From the NCBI GenBank assembly GCA_947561585.1, contig CANNZV010001432.1, positions 1 through 64,000 on the forward strand: a DNA stretch of 64,000 nucleotides, written 5' to 3'. Origin of the DNA: Caprella mutica (Eukaryota > Arthropoda > Malacostraca > Amphipoda > Caprellidae). Positions within the stretch are counted from its first letter, which is position 1, and each line of letters begins with the position of its first letter. Made by a program: the position numbers and the translations under genes. A model generated the notes under the pieces. It searched no databases, was not told the DNA's origin, and saw only the letters and a list, made by a program, of their open reading frames with translations. This document shows, one piece after another, positions 36,169 through 47,932 of the stretch.

Positions 36169-36495
36169 ATGTTCACTTTTGCAGGTATGCAGGAAAATTT
36201 CTTCTCATTGTCTAAAATGAATCTCCATGTTTTTCTTTACAAGAATATGGAAACCGAATGTCGAAAAACGTACCAGAACTATTGCAGTTGTACCAAGAAG
36301 TGTTGGCGTGCAGTGTTATTTGCATGCACTGGCTGTTATAAAGTGGAGTTTCGTGAGGAATATATTTTTGCGATAAGTACCATCTTGAAATTTCAACATC
36401 TTAATCACATTCAGACTGATTTTGGCAAACCCAAGTACAAAATGAAGAAGAAAGTGAAAGGAATGGAATGTGGATCTATCTTTTTATCATTTTAA
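36169..36495 (+). CDS. Small Cys-rich ORF, copy C, longest version (tentative)
   Basis: 108 residues from the ATG. It has the same Cys core as the other copies, but the frame continues through FGKPKYKMKKKVKGMECGS because the roughly 47 bp deleted in A and B are present. Copy C may therefore be nearest the ancestral form. Residues about 30-55 hold the six Cys. No signal peptide is obvious. A faint resemblance to the piggyBac C-terminal zinc ribbon is the only lead. Confidence 0.35.
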   Translation: MFTFAGMQENFFSLSKMNLHVFLYKNMETECRKTYQNYCSCTKKCWRAVLFACTGCYKVEFREEYIFAISTILKFQHLNHIQTDFGKPKYKMKKKVKGMECGSIFLSF

Positions 36496-36815
36496 AATCA
36501 AAATTTTTCTTTTTATAGGTTTTTGGGGAGGGGGTAAATTAATAAATTGAAAAATAATATTTTGAAAAATTTCCCAAAAAATATAAATATCATATATTAA
36601 AAAAATGTATTCAAACAAAAATGTCTTAGAATTACTTTCTATACTGCTGTCAGCTTGAAAACTCACACTAGAGAATGTCGAGACACTGGAGATCTGCTTT
36701 GAGTGTCTGACAGGACACGTATTTCTCATAACTGGAAAACTTTCTTTCGAGTTGACAACAACAAAACAAATATTTTAAAGTTTCTTTTCTGCTTTTTTTT
36801 CAGCCGTAGAATTAA

Positions 36816-37370
36816 GTATCTGGTAGATATGGATATCCGACAGAAATGGATAACAGACAATTGGATATCTGATAAACAATTGATTATTTTGCACTTATTG
36901 GAATTATAATCTTATTAAAATCATTAATAAAATTCTATTTTGATAATAATAAAATGATAATCTATTTTCGTGTAATTAATTATCTTCATTATAAAACATA
37001 AAAATTATGTTTAATAATTTGAATTAAATTAATTATGTAGAACGTTTTATAATACACTAATGATTTCAGAAATAAAACAATGTAATATTATTCCCCAGAA
37101 ATATGTATAGAACATACAAACTTCTAAAGAATTATTTTATTCAATATCAACCCAAGTAAAGAACTCCGGCAGTTAATATTTACTTAGCATTTATTTTATC
37201 AATGTGGAATAACTATGGAATCAATAGAACAAATAAGTGAGTTGGTTCTGAAGAAATAAAAAGTATAGCTCACTGGAAATGAATACATACTTTCTAAGGC
37301 AATTATTGTATATTTCTATAACCATTATATATATTGGTAAAAGAAAAGACATGATATCTTGACTAAAAGG
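36816..37370. other. AT-rich unique sequence, no gene
   Basis: Homology to the duplicated blocks ends near 36815. Nothing else is recognised. Confidence 0.45.
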
Positions 37371-37431
37371 TAAGGTGGGGCCATGGAAGATTGAGATGGA
37401 CATTACTTAATCTTCTATGGCCCCACCATAA
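37371..37431. repeat. Strong GC-containing hairpin
   Basis: Arms GGTGGGGCCATGGAAGATT (from 37374) and its complement (from about 37410) pair with one mismatch around a loop of about 16 bases. In AT-rich surroundings this is a stable stem. It could be a MITE relic or a small hairpin RNA; expression cannot be judged here. Confidence 0.6.
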
Positions 37432-37845
37432 CTTTCATATGTGTAAAATCTTCGCTATATATTACATCTCCTGATATAATTTTGCGAACTGGTAATCTAT
37501 CTCTTATAAAATCTAATCCCCTTAACATTTCAATATCCAAAGAAATTTATTGTAGGAAAATTAATCATATCATTACATCAATCATTTTTTTAATTTGCAT
37601 CAGACTAAAAACTGAAATATCTCTGGAAAGTCATTCCAAAAATGACAGTTTTTTCAGTGTAACTATAGTGATGAGAAATAAACTAAAATGAATATCGCAT
37701 GTCGTACCCTTATTCTGTTAAAATACTTAGATGTGTATACATACGTTCTCTCCAGTATTCCATGCATTGGTATATTTAATCATTCTTTTATTTAACAGGA
37801 AGAAGTTAGTCTATTTGCTATGAAAATATTCTGTTATTCATTCGT
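37432..37845. other. Unique sequence leading into the 27-bp array
   Basis: A good 3' splice-site context (pyrimidine-rich stretch ending taacag at 37798) is followed by an open frame through an ATG at 37820 into the array. This is noted but not called as a gene. Confidence 0.4.
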
Positions 37846-40800
37846 CATTTCAACTAGTAAAATGATAACAGTCATTTCAACTAGTAAAATGATAACAGTC
37901 ATTTCAACTAGTAAAATGGTAACAGTCATTACAACTAGTAAAATGATAACAGTCATTACAACTAGTAAAATGGTAACAGTCATTTCAACTAGTATAATGG
38001 TAACAGTCATTTCAACTAGTAAAATGGTAACAGCCATTTCAACTAGTAAAATGATAACAGTCATTTCAACTAGTAAAATGATAACAGTCATTTCAACTAG
38101 TAAAATGGTAACAGTCATTACAACTAGTAAAATGGTAACAGTCATTACAACTAGTAAAATGGTAACAGTCATTTCAACTAGTATAATGGTAACAGTCATT
38201 TCAACTAGTAAAATGGTAACAGTCATTTCAACTAGTAAAATGATAACAGTCATTTCAACTAGTAAAATGATAACAGTCATTTCAACTAGTAAAATGGTAA
38301 CAGTCATTACAACTAGTAAAATGGTAACAGTCATTACAACTAGTATAATGGTAACAGTCATTACAACTAGTAAAATGGTAACAGTCATTACAACTAGTAA
38401 AATGAAATGGTAACAGTCATTTCAACTAGTAAAATGGTAACAGTCATCACAACTAGTAAAATGGTAACAGTCATTACAACTAGTAAAATGGTAACAGTCA
38501 TTTCAACTAGTAAAATAGTAACAGTCATTACAACTAGTAAAATGGTAACAGTCATTTCAACTAGTAAAATAGTAACAGTCATTACAACTAGTAAAATGGT
38601 AACAGTCATTTCAACTAGTAAAATGGTAACAGTCATTACAACTAGTAAAATGGTAACAGTCATTTCAACTAGTAAAATGGTAACAGTCATTACAACTAGT
38701 AAAATGGTAACAGTCATTTCAACTGGTAAAATGGTAACAGTCATTTCAACTAGTGAAATGGTAATAGTCATTACAACTAGTAAAATGGTAACAGTCATTT
38801 CAACTAGTGAAATGGTAACAGTCATTTCAACTAGTAAAATGGTAACAGTGATTTCAACTAGTAAAATGGTAACAGTCATTACAACTAGTAAAGTGGTAAC
38901 GGTCATTTCAACTGGTAAAATGGTAACAGTCATTTCAACTAGTAAAATGGTAACAGTCATTACAACTAGTAAAATGGTAACAGTCATTTCAACTAGTAAA
39001 ATGGTAACAGTCATTTCAACTAGTAAAATGGTAACAGTCATTACAACTAGTAAAATGGTAACAGTCATTTCAACTAGTAAAATGGTAACAGTCATTACAA
39101 CTAGTAAAATGGTAACAGTCATTTCAACTGGTAAAATGGTAACAGTCATTTCAACTAGTGAAATGGTAATAGTCATTACAACTAGTAAAATGGTAACAGT
39201 CATTTCAACTAGTGAAATGGTAACAGTCATTTCAACTAGTAAAATGGTAACAGTGATTTCAACTAGTAAAATGGTAACAGTCATTACAACTAGTAAAATG
39301 GTAACGGTCATTTCAACTGGTAAAATGGTAACAGTCATTTCAACTAGTAAAATGGTAACAGTCATTACAACTAGTAAAATGGTAACAGTCATTTCAACTA
39401 GTAAAATGGTAACAGTCATTTCAACTAGTAAAATGATAACAGTCATTACAACTAGTAAAATGATAACAGTCATTACAACTAGTAAAATGATAACAGTCAT
39501 TACAACTAGTAAAATGGTAACAGTCATTTCAACTAGTAAAATGGTAACAGTCATTTCAACTAGTAAAATGATAACAGTCATTTCAACTAGTAAAATGGTA
39601 ACAGTCATTTCAACTAGTGAAATGGTAACAGTCATTTCAACTAGTAAAATGGTAACAGTCATTTCAACTAGTAAAATGGTAACAGTCATTACAACTAGTA
39701 AAATGGTAACAGTCATTTCAACTGGTAAAATGGTAACAGTCATTTCAACTAGTAAAATGGTAACAGTCATTACAACTAGTAAAATGGTAACAGTCATTAC
39801 AACTAGTAAAATGGTAACAGTCATTTCAACTAGTAAAATGGTAACAGTCATTTCAACTAGTAAAATGGTAACAGTCATTTCAACTAGTAAAATGATAACA
39901 GTCATTTCAACTAGTAAAATGGTAACAGTCATTTCAACTAGTAAAATGATAACAGTCATTTCAACTAGTAAAATGATAACAGTCATTACAAGTAGTAAAA
40001 TGGTAACAGTCATTTCAACTAGTGAAATGGTAACAGTCATTTCAACTAGTGAAATGGTAACAGTCATTTCAACTAGTAAAATGGTAACAGTCATTTCAAC
40101 TAGTAAAATGGTAACAGTCATTACAACTAGTAAAATGGTAACAGTCATTTCAACTGGTAAAATGGTAACAGTCATTTCAACTAGTAAAATGGTAACAGTC
40201 ATTACAACTAGTAAAATGGTAACAGTCATTACAACTAGTAAAATGGTAACAGTCATTTCAACTAGTAAAATGGTAACAGTCATTTCAACTAGTAAAATGA
40301 TAACAGTCATTTCAACTAGTAAAATGGTAACAGTCATTTCAACTAGTAAAATGATAAGAGTCATTTCAACTAGTAAAATGATAACAGTCATTACAACTAG
40401 TAAAATGGTAACAGTCATTTCAACTAGTAAAATGGTAACAGTCATTTCAACTAGTAAAATGATAACAGTCATTACAACTAGTAAAATGATAACAGTCATT
40501 ACAACTAGTAAAATGGTAACAGTCATTTCAACTAGTGAAATGGTAACAGTCATTTCAACTAGTAAAATGATAACAGTCATTACAACTAGTAAAATGGTAA
40601 CAGTCATTACAACTAGTAAAATGGTAACAGTCATTATAACTAGTAAAATGGTAACAGTCATTTCAACTAGTAAAATGGTAACAGTCATTATAACTAGTAA
40701 AATGGTAACAGTCATTACAACTAGTAAAATGGTAACAGTCATTACAACTAGTAAAATGGTAACAGTCATTTCAACTAGTAAAATGATAACAGTCATTACA

Positions 40801-42589
40801 ACTAGTAAAATGATAACAGTCATTTCAACTAGTAAAATGGTAACAGTCATTACAACTAGTAAAATGGTAACAGTCATTACAACTAGTAAAATGGTAACAG
40901 TCATTTCAACTAGTAAAATGGTAACAGTCATTTCAACTAGTAAAATGGTAACAGTCATTACAACTAGTAAAATGGTAACAGTCATTACAACTAGTAAAAT
41001 AGTAACAATCATTACAACTAGTAAAATGGTAACAGTCATTACAACTAGTATAATGGTAACAGTCATTATAACTAGTAAAATGGTAACAGTCATTTCAACT
41101 AGTAAAATGATAACAGTCATTACAACTAGTAAAATGGTAACAGTCATTATAACTAGTAAAATGGTAACAGTCATTACAACTAGTAAAATGGTAACAATCA
41201 TTACAACTAGTAAAATGGTAACAGTCATTTCAACTAGTAAAATGGTAACAGTCATTACAACTAGTAAAATGGTAACAGTCATTACAACTAGTAAAATAGT
41301 AACAATCATTACAACTAGTAAAATGGTAACAGTCATTACAACTAGTAAAATGGTAACAGTCATTACAACTAGTAAAATGGTAACAGTCATTTCAACTAGT
41401 AAAATGGTAACAGTCATTACAACTAGTAAAATGGTAACAGTCATTACAACTAGTAAAATAGTAACAATCATTACAACTAGTAAAATGGTAACAGTCATTA
41501 CAACTAGTATAATGGTAACAGTCATTATAACTAGTAAAATGGTAACAGTCATTTCAACTAGTAAAATGATAACAGTCATTACAACTAGTAAAATGGTAAC
41601 AGTCATTATAACTAGTAAAATGGTAACAGTCATTACAACTAGTAAAATAGTAACAGTCATTACAACTAGTAAAATGGTAACAGTCATTACAACTAGTAAA
41701 ATGGTAACAGTCATTATAACTAGTAAAATGGTAACAGTCATTACAACTAGTAAAATGGTAACAGTCATTTCAACTAGTAAAATGGTAACAGTCATTATAA
41801 CTAGTAAAATGGTAACAGTCATTTCAACTAGTATAATAGTAACAGTCATTATAACTAGTAAAATGGTAACAGTCATTTCAACTAGTAAAATGATAACAGT
41901 CATTACAACTAGTAAAATGGTAACAGTCATTATAACTAGTAAAATGGTAACAGTCATTTCAACTAGTAAAATAGTAACAGTCATTATAACTAGTAAAATG
42001 GTAACAGTCATTACAACTAGTAAAATGGTAACAGTCATTATAACTAGTAAAATGGTAACAGTCATTACAACTAGTAAAATGGTAACAGTCATTATAACTA
42101 GTAAAATGGTAACAGTCATTATAACTAGTAAAATGGTAACAGTCATTACAACTAGTATAATGGTAACAGTCATTACAACTAGTATAATGGTAACAGTCAT
42201 TATAACTAGTAAAATGGTAACAGTCATTACAACTAGTAAAATGGTAACAGTCATTACAACTAGTAAAATGGTAACAGTCATTATAACTAGTAAAATGGTA
42301 ACAGTCATTTCAACTAGTAAAATGGTAACAGTCATTATAACTAGTAAAATGGTAACAGTCATTACAACTAGTAAAATGGTAACAGTCATTACAACTAGTA
42401 AAATGGTAACAGTCATTTCAACTAGTAAAATGGTAACAGTCATTACAACTAGTAAAATAGTAACAGTCATTTCAACTAGTAAAATGGTAACAGTCATTAC
42501 AACTAGTAAAATGGTAACAGTCATTTCAACTAGTAAAATGGTAACAGTCATTATAACTAGTAAAATGGTAACAGTCATTTCAACTAGTA
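37846..42589. repeat. 27-bp minisatellite, about 175 units
   Basis: The unit is gtaacagtcatttcaactag plus taaaatg, centred on the palindrome actagt. Variable positions recur: att-tca/aca/ata, gta/ata, aaa/ata/gaa. One 5-bp slip (aaatg) occurs near 38401-38405; elsewhere the 27-bp register is unbroken. Marker variants repeat at 405 bp (38725 to 39130; 38914 to 39319 to 39724), 432 bp (39724 to 40156) and 459 bp (41001 to 41460), so blocks of 15-17 units have been copied as a whole. The plus strand reads MVTVISTSK and the minus strand MTVTILLVE, each open for about 1,400 codons, because the unit is nine codons with no stop in those frames. Confidence 0.97.
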
Positions 42590-44450
42590 ATGAGTTCAAA
42601 TCTTCACTGTTGAATATAACCAGGAGACTCTCAAGAAAGTTTGCAAGAATGTTCTGAAGTGTACGTCGTTCTGTCTTCAGGCTGGAGGGTGATTAAAATG
42701 AATATTTAATAATCATAAAAAACCTTTCTTTTATCTTAAATTGATGTACCTATCTATAATGGCATATGACACATTATTAGTGCTTCTAATTCACTATTTA
42801 AAATGACGTTTCTGCTGGAATACAGAATGTACATCAGTGAATTAACAAAATTAAGAGAAAATGAGTAGCTATAATGTTAGGTCAAATTATCGAACTGTTT
42901 AATATTTTCGATCATATGAGAAAAAATGAAAATACTTATTATTAGACTTTTAATAATAATGATGCGTATCCACGTGTATACAGTTGCACACTGCTCACCA
43001 GGTATTCGTCGCCTAAATTACTAGTTTAATTAATAGAAAATGCAGGTGAACGATGATGAAGTATTTATTATGAAAAATGTTCAATTAACCACAATACTAA
43101 ATTCGAAATATTAATTCATTGCTAAAACTGACACTAAGATTTATTAATTTATAAAAAGTATAATAGTCAATGACGAACAGAAAACATAACTAACTTCGTA
43201 TCTGTTTAAGCGGCACCACTTTTCATGACGACTACCAATTATAATATCTTATATAATTTCTTTTTTAATTTTGAAAAGTTAGCCATGCAATTTATTAATT
43301 ATTAGAATAAATAGTCATTTTGAATTCCCAATTATTACGCTGTTTTATATATTCTATGTGGCTATATGGGATCGAAAAAATAAAATTTGAATGCTTTAAT
43401 CTATGATGCAGGGTGGCTGAAAAGAGTTCCCATATAAAAAGAAATAGTAGTGCTACGTTCAGAACCAAATTAAATAGTAACAAATTGTTAATTGACAACC
43501 TTTTGCTTTTCTTTTTCTTTTTATCATCACAGGTTTTTACAGAAACACAGTATAGTCTCCATACAACTTAGCCCAGGCAGAACCGTGACCGGAAAAATCT
43601 TCCATTGAACGCAAAATAATTAATTATAATGGAACAAAATATTATGATAAATGTTTTCATTTAAAGTAGTTAATGTAAATACTACTTTGTTGTATCCATT
43701 GAGTTTGTTGTACTGCACATTCATGGTTATTTAATGAAACAGTAATCTTGATAGATTTATAATAATTTTATTAATCTAATTCAAGATAAAATATTTTGTG
43801 CTTGGTATATTCGTCGGACAAGTTGGTATATTCGTCGGACGATGCATCGTACGATTGATCTGTTTGTTGGGGTGCTAGGAAAATTCGTCCGGCTTCTTAA
43901 ATTAGGAATATAATGAAAGACATTATTGATTGTTAACAATATATTTAAGAAATAATTGCAGTCCGATAAAATGAAGTTAGATGAAAATATCACATATATT
44001 CAGCATTTATAACTGTTGATGAAAAATTTATTATATGTAACTAATGTGTTATGTTATTTATGATTAAAAATTAAAAGAAAAAAACAGATGAAAAAATAAC
44101 TAAAGCAAATATTTAAATTGAATAGCTGGACTTTTTCATCTATGCAAAACATGGGAAATATGTCATCAGAAAATTCGCTGTTTCATTCCGAGTGTATTGC
44201 AATACTAGCTTAATTTTGTTTTCGTCAATATCTCGATATTTTGGCCTTTTATGCTGTGTGACACCTTCTCTTTTTTTGAATTCTTTATGTTTGAGTTAAC
44301 TCTTCTTCCTTCATTTTTGAACGATTAATTTCTAAAAAATGAAGATGTCCTTTCTTGATCATTCCAAAAGTCAACCGGATGTAACGGGTTCCAATGTACG
44401 TAGCTTATAAGTTGTTAAAAACTCAATTGGAATCCTCGCATAAATTTTCA
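42590..44450. other. Non-coding sequence, no gene recognised
   Basis: AT-rich. A short direct repeat, ttggtatattcgtcggac, is present twice at about 43803-43840, with a further attcgtcc at 43874. These are of the same style as other motif-run elements here. Confidence 0.45.
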
Positions 44451-44588
44451 TTAAGGGCAATGTCACATGAGCGTTTTTGCACAGATTTTTGACTCTGAAG
44501 AAATTATTGTTAAACCCATTTTATATGTATACATGTAACGCGACGCTTTTGGAGCGTTGAAAACGCTCGTATGACAGAGAGCCCTTAA
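44451..44588. mobile_element. piggyBac-like MITE (TTAA target)
   Basis: 138 bp from TTAA to TTAA with inverted ends TTAAGGGC / GCCCTTAA and inner matches at gagcgtttt. The symmetrical flank ttca...tgaa extends the inverted repeat. Confidence 0.7.
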
Positions 44589-44595
44589 TGAACAC

Positions 44596-44792
44596 TAAAG
44601 GTCAGTTTTGCATGCAGCGATTGTTGCGACCATCGCTGAGCTATCATCGCTCAGTAATAGGAATACATTGAATTACTGTTCAGCGATAATCGCTCGTTAC
44701 AAAATAGCCCCATAGGAATAGCATGAGCTAGTGATGAGCGATAATCGCTGGGCGATGATAGCAACATTCGCTGCATGCTAAACGGACCTTAA
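44596..44792. mobile_element. Second MITE, TAAAGGTC / GGACCTTAA ends
   Basis: The inverted ends share GGTC-A/C-GTTT-x-GCATGCAGCGA. Several atcgct/agcgat words lie between the arms. It sits 7 bp from the preceding MITE; the ends resemble TTAA-target elements with one TTAA decayed to TAAA. Confidence 0.7.
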
Positions 44793-45324
44793 TGGCGGTT
44801 ATCGCAACAATTTATGCATGCAAAACATACCTTAAAAGTTAAAGGTTCTCTCCAGGCTCCAGGAAATAATGCACGAATCTATTGCATAATATTTTAGAAC
44901 TAAGGTTTAGGATCATTTTTCTGCAAACCGCATACAATTCAGTTCAGTGTATATTTTACTATTTGTTTTTAATACACTGTGTGCAACAATTGTACGAATC
45001 ACTAACCTGACGCTGAAGAAGAAGATAGTAAGTACGCTCTTAGTTTTGATTTTAAATATGAATTTTATATCGAACAATGCGTATTCAGCCTTTTTTAACA
45101 TATTAATTGTTTCCTGAAGTATATAAAAGTTTTTACAATAAGTTTATCCAATTTTATACCTTTACACGAATATTAAATGAATTTAGTTTACCTAATTTAA
45201 TATCTAGTTGACATTCGAAGCAAATGATAAACATTTTTTTTCTTCAGACCGAAAATTAGCAATTCGGAAGTAAAATAGGTATTATAAGAGTTTTAATTGC
45301 AAAAAACTTAATTTAATTTTAATT
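44793..45324. other. AT-rich sequence, no gene
   Basis: Nothing recognised. Confidence 0.4.
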
Positions 45325-45900
45325 TTAGTAGGGGCATCAAATGCCATATCGCTTACCAAAGGCCATATCGCTTACCAAAAGCTATATCGCTGACGTCAAA
45401 AGGAAATTAAGTACAAGGGACTAGAAGAAGCAGTCAGATAGGAAAGTGGCTCCATGAACAAAGTCACTTACCACCGTCAGTGACAATGCTCATGGATGCA
45501 GAAAAGCTACTCCGTGAATGCAGTCACTTATCAAGGAATGTGACGCAACGGGACACAAGCACCGGTGGCTGCACTCACGGATGGAAGAGGAAAATGAAGA
45601 GGTGACATTAAATGAAGCCTACGAGCCTACCTAACATAAAAATCTAAGACCTCGTAGTTGAAGAGTATAACCCTAGCGCTATCCTCTAAAACTGCAAGTA
45701 GCGTTAAAAAAAATGATAAACATGGTAAAAATGAAAAAAGACAATTGATAATCCAAATTACAACAGTTCGGGGCCCAAGGGACGCCACCCCCTTCTCTTC
45801 CATTCACCACAGACAGCTTCAAGATAGAGCCCCTGAGGGCGCAATAAACTTAAAAAGCATATAAAATTAAAAAAAAACTACGCTATCAGATTTCACGAGG
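45325..45900 (+). repeat. Dispersed non-coding repeat, most complete copy
   Basis: It begins tagtaggggcatc, has a threefold short repeat of atcgcttaccaaa-type words, then the body shared with at least eight other places in the window, and ends near gagcccctgagggc. No conserved reading frame. A SINE promoter box was not recognised. Confidence 0.7.
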
Positions 45901-46461
45901 TTTGTAGAAAAATGATAAGAAACATTAGCCTCATTGATTAAATATTTGCTTAGAGGGGATCTCTTAAGAAGGAACCCATCTTTTTCAGAAGAATGAAAGT
46001 TATTTATCGTTAGCGTGGTTAATTTCCCTCCTATTAAATAGATTAAAGATTTTCACATTTCAGAGGCCAATGGATAATTATATCTTAGGTTTTTCAAATA
46101 TATTTATTGACTGAAAAATGTTATTTAGTAGCAGTCAGTGGTTTATAACTTTGAATATGTATTAATAATTATTTTCTTTTGGACGGGGTTAGTGAAAATG
46201 TTTCAAAACAACGCAATACTTCTTATTCAGTCTGCGGTCAGAGGATTACAATACCGTTTAATAACAGTGTACTTTAAAAAGGTCTTTGGAAATTGTTTAA
46301 GCTTTCCAAAAGCTAATTACCTTCAGTTCAAACTCTCTTTCCAATGTTTTCCTATTTTCGTCGTGCCAATCGTTGCGTAAGATAATATTCCTATATTTCT
46401 AATTCTGCTACCATTCCAAAAGTTTAACAGATTTAAAGGATGGTCCACTACACTACCAACA
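45901..46461. other. Non-coding; start resembles window bases 1-60
   Basis: 45915-45965 matches the left edge of the window. A frame at 46138-46380 starts at a non-ATG codon and is not supported. Confidence 0.4.
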
Positions 46462-47263
46462 GGCTATACCAGCGGTTCCCTATAGCGTTTTCTTCAGGGA
46501 CCCCTGTATACAAAACGATTTTAGCAGTGGACCCCTGAGATAAAATGATAATTTAGGGATATTTTATCTAACTAATTATTCAAATTAAAAAGTTTGAAGG
46601 TGGAATTTTAAAAATAACAAATGTATTAAAATAAATTAATATACGTATAACACTTGGTATTTAGTAATTACTACTATGAAATGATAAATAAAATAAAAAC
46701 TAAATAAATAAATTAATATTACTCGAAAGATATGAAACTAAATTGGGGAATGCTTTTACAGGATTTAAAATTGCTTTTAATCGTATAATTATAATACGTA
46801 CCAATTGGTTGCAATAGTATGTGACTGGAGAGTAGTTTTTTGATAGAGTCAAATCATCATAATTAGGAGTCGTCAGAGAGAATACAGTTAGTGGGATTAT
46901 GAATTGGCTACCCTAAAGTTATAATGGTATCACATCAGCAAAGACCATTTATATAGTTTACAAAAATACGCATAATATACCGCCAAAATTATAAAAATAG
47001 ACATAGACGAAGAGTCACACTTCCTCTGTTACGTCAGAAGTTAAGCTAAACAAAACAATTTAGAAATAAATTATTTCATAACCACAAAAATATGAAATTA
47101 AACATAATGTTTCATTTAAGTAATTAAACTCAAAACTGTTACTATCAAAACTATCTAATTCAAGACTTAGTGTCGCTGCTTATAGCATGGGACCCCTTGC
47201 TAGGGGTCCCGTAGACCCCTTAGGGGTCCACGAGACCACCTATAGGGAACCGCTAGGCAATAC
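46462..47263. mobile_element. 786-bp hAT-like non-autonomous element
   Basis: Element 46470-47255 has ends CAGCGGTTCCCTATAG and CTATAGGGAACCGCTA and subterminal aggggtcc/ggacccct words repeated in both orientations. Flanks ggctatac and ggcaatac are an 8-bp target duplication with one change. The inside is AT-rich without coding capacity. Confidence 0.85.
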
Positions 47264-47470
47264 TAAAAAAAGAAGAGTAGACGTGATAAAATGGAAAAAC
47301 CTGTTTACTGGATAATTCAGTGTTCCCACTCCCCTTTCATCGAAGCAGAAAGCTGCCAGATGGAGCCCTAGTGTGTGGCTCTTAATAGATATGTACTTTC
47401 CTAGGGGATTTATATATTTAATTGTACATCCTCGAGGTATGAGGATAATAAAAAATTTGTTGAAAAAAAA

Positions 47471-47476
47471 TTTATT
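47471..47476 (-). promoter_or_regulatory. Possible polyadenylation signal for the SOUL gene
   Basis: AATAAA on the minus strand about 270 bases past the stop codon of the gene at 47746-49881. Position is reasonable, but the surrounding sequence is AT-rich, so chance is possible. Confidence 0.35.
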
Positions 47477-47745
47477 CAAATAAAGTTTAAGTGAAAAATA
47501 TATCAGAATTATAGCATTCTATTCGTATCTTCAAAAAATAACAAATACAAAATTTGTTTCTGTGTAAATAATATTATGTACTGATAAAATATACATACTA
47601 TATCAAAGTTGAGACAAAATATTGCATATGCAACAAAATATATCAACCAACACATAGTTCTGTAGAGTAGAGTATTGAAGACTATTCTAAACTAAAACAA
47701 GATATGTAGCTAATGTGTTAAGTTTGTATCACTAACAATGTGTTA

Positions 47746-47932
47746 CTAGTTGGCTTCTTTCTTGACATACCAAATCTCATTTCTTCTGTTGATAGGTTTG
47801 AAAGGCGAGTCATACCCAGCAAAGTAGTAGGTAGCGAATTCTATTCCAGTGTCACCACTAGCTTGGATAGCCTCAGCCAGCTTGGTAGCCTCAACTGCTA
47901 TAGTTTCGTCATTGGCGTATCCACCAAACCGT
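47746..47932 (-). CDS. SOUL gene exon 4
   Basis: Begins after ttatctgacag, completes the split Ser codon and reads RFGGYAND... to ...NEIWYVKKEAN and TAG. Confidence 0.9.

Larger units (their letters stand above)
28698..36815 (+). repeat. Triplicated block, copy C
   Basis: Same order of parts as copies A and B. It carries a private 51-bp palindrome and a longer version of the Cys-rich ORF. Confidence 0.9.

Noticed and set aside
37846..42589. CRISPR-like array
   Set aside because: The units are directly contiguous with no unique spacers, and the DNA is eukaryotic.
38394..42657. Open frames of about 1,400 codons on both strands
   Set aside because: They follow from a 27-bp repeat that has no stop in these frames. 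Unit variants change amino acids freely, and there is no domain, promoter or splice support beyond one acceptor-like site.
45658..45864. 68-residue ORF
   Set aside because: Lies entirely in the dispersed repeat; the frame is not conserved in other copies.
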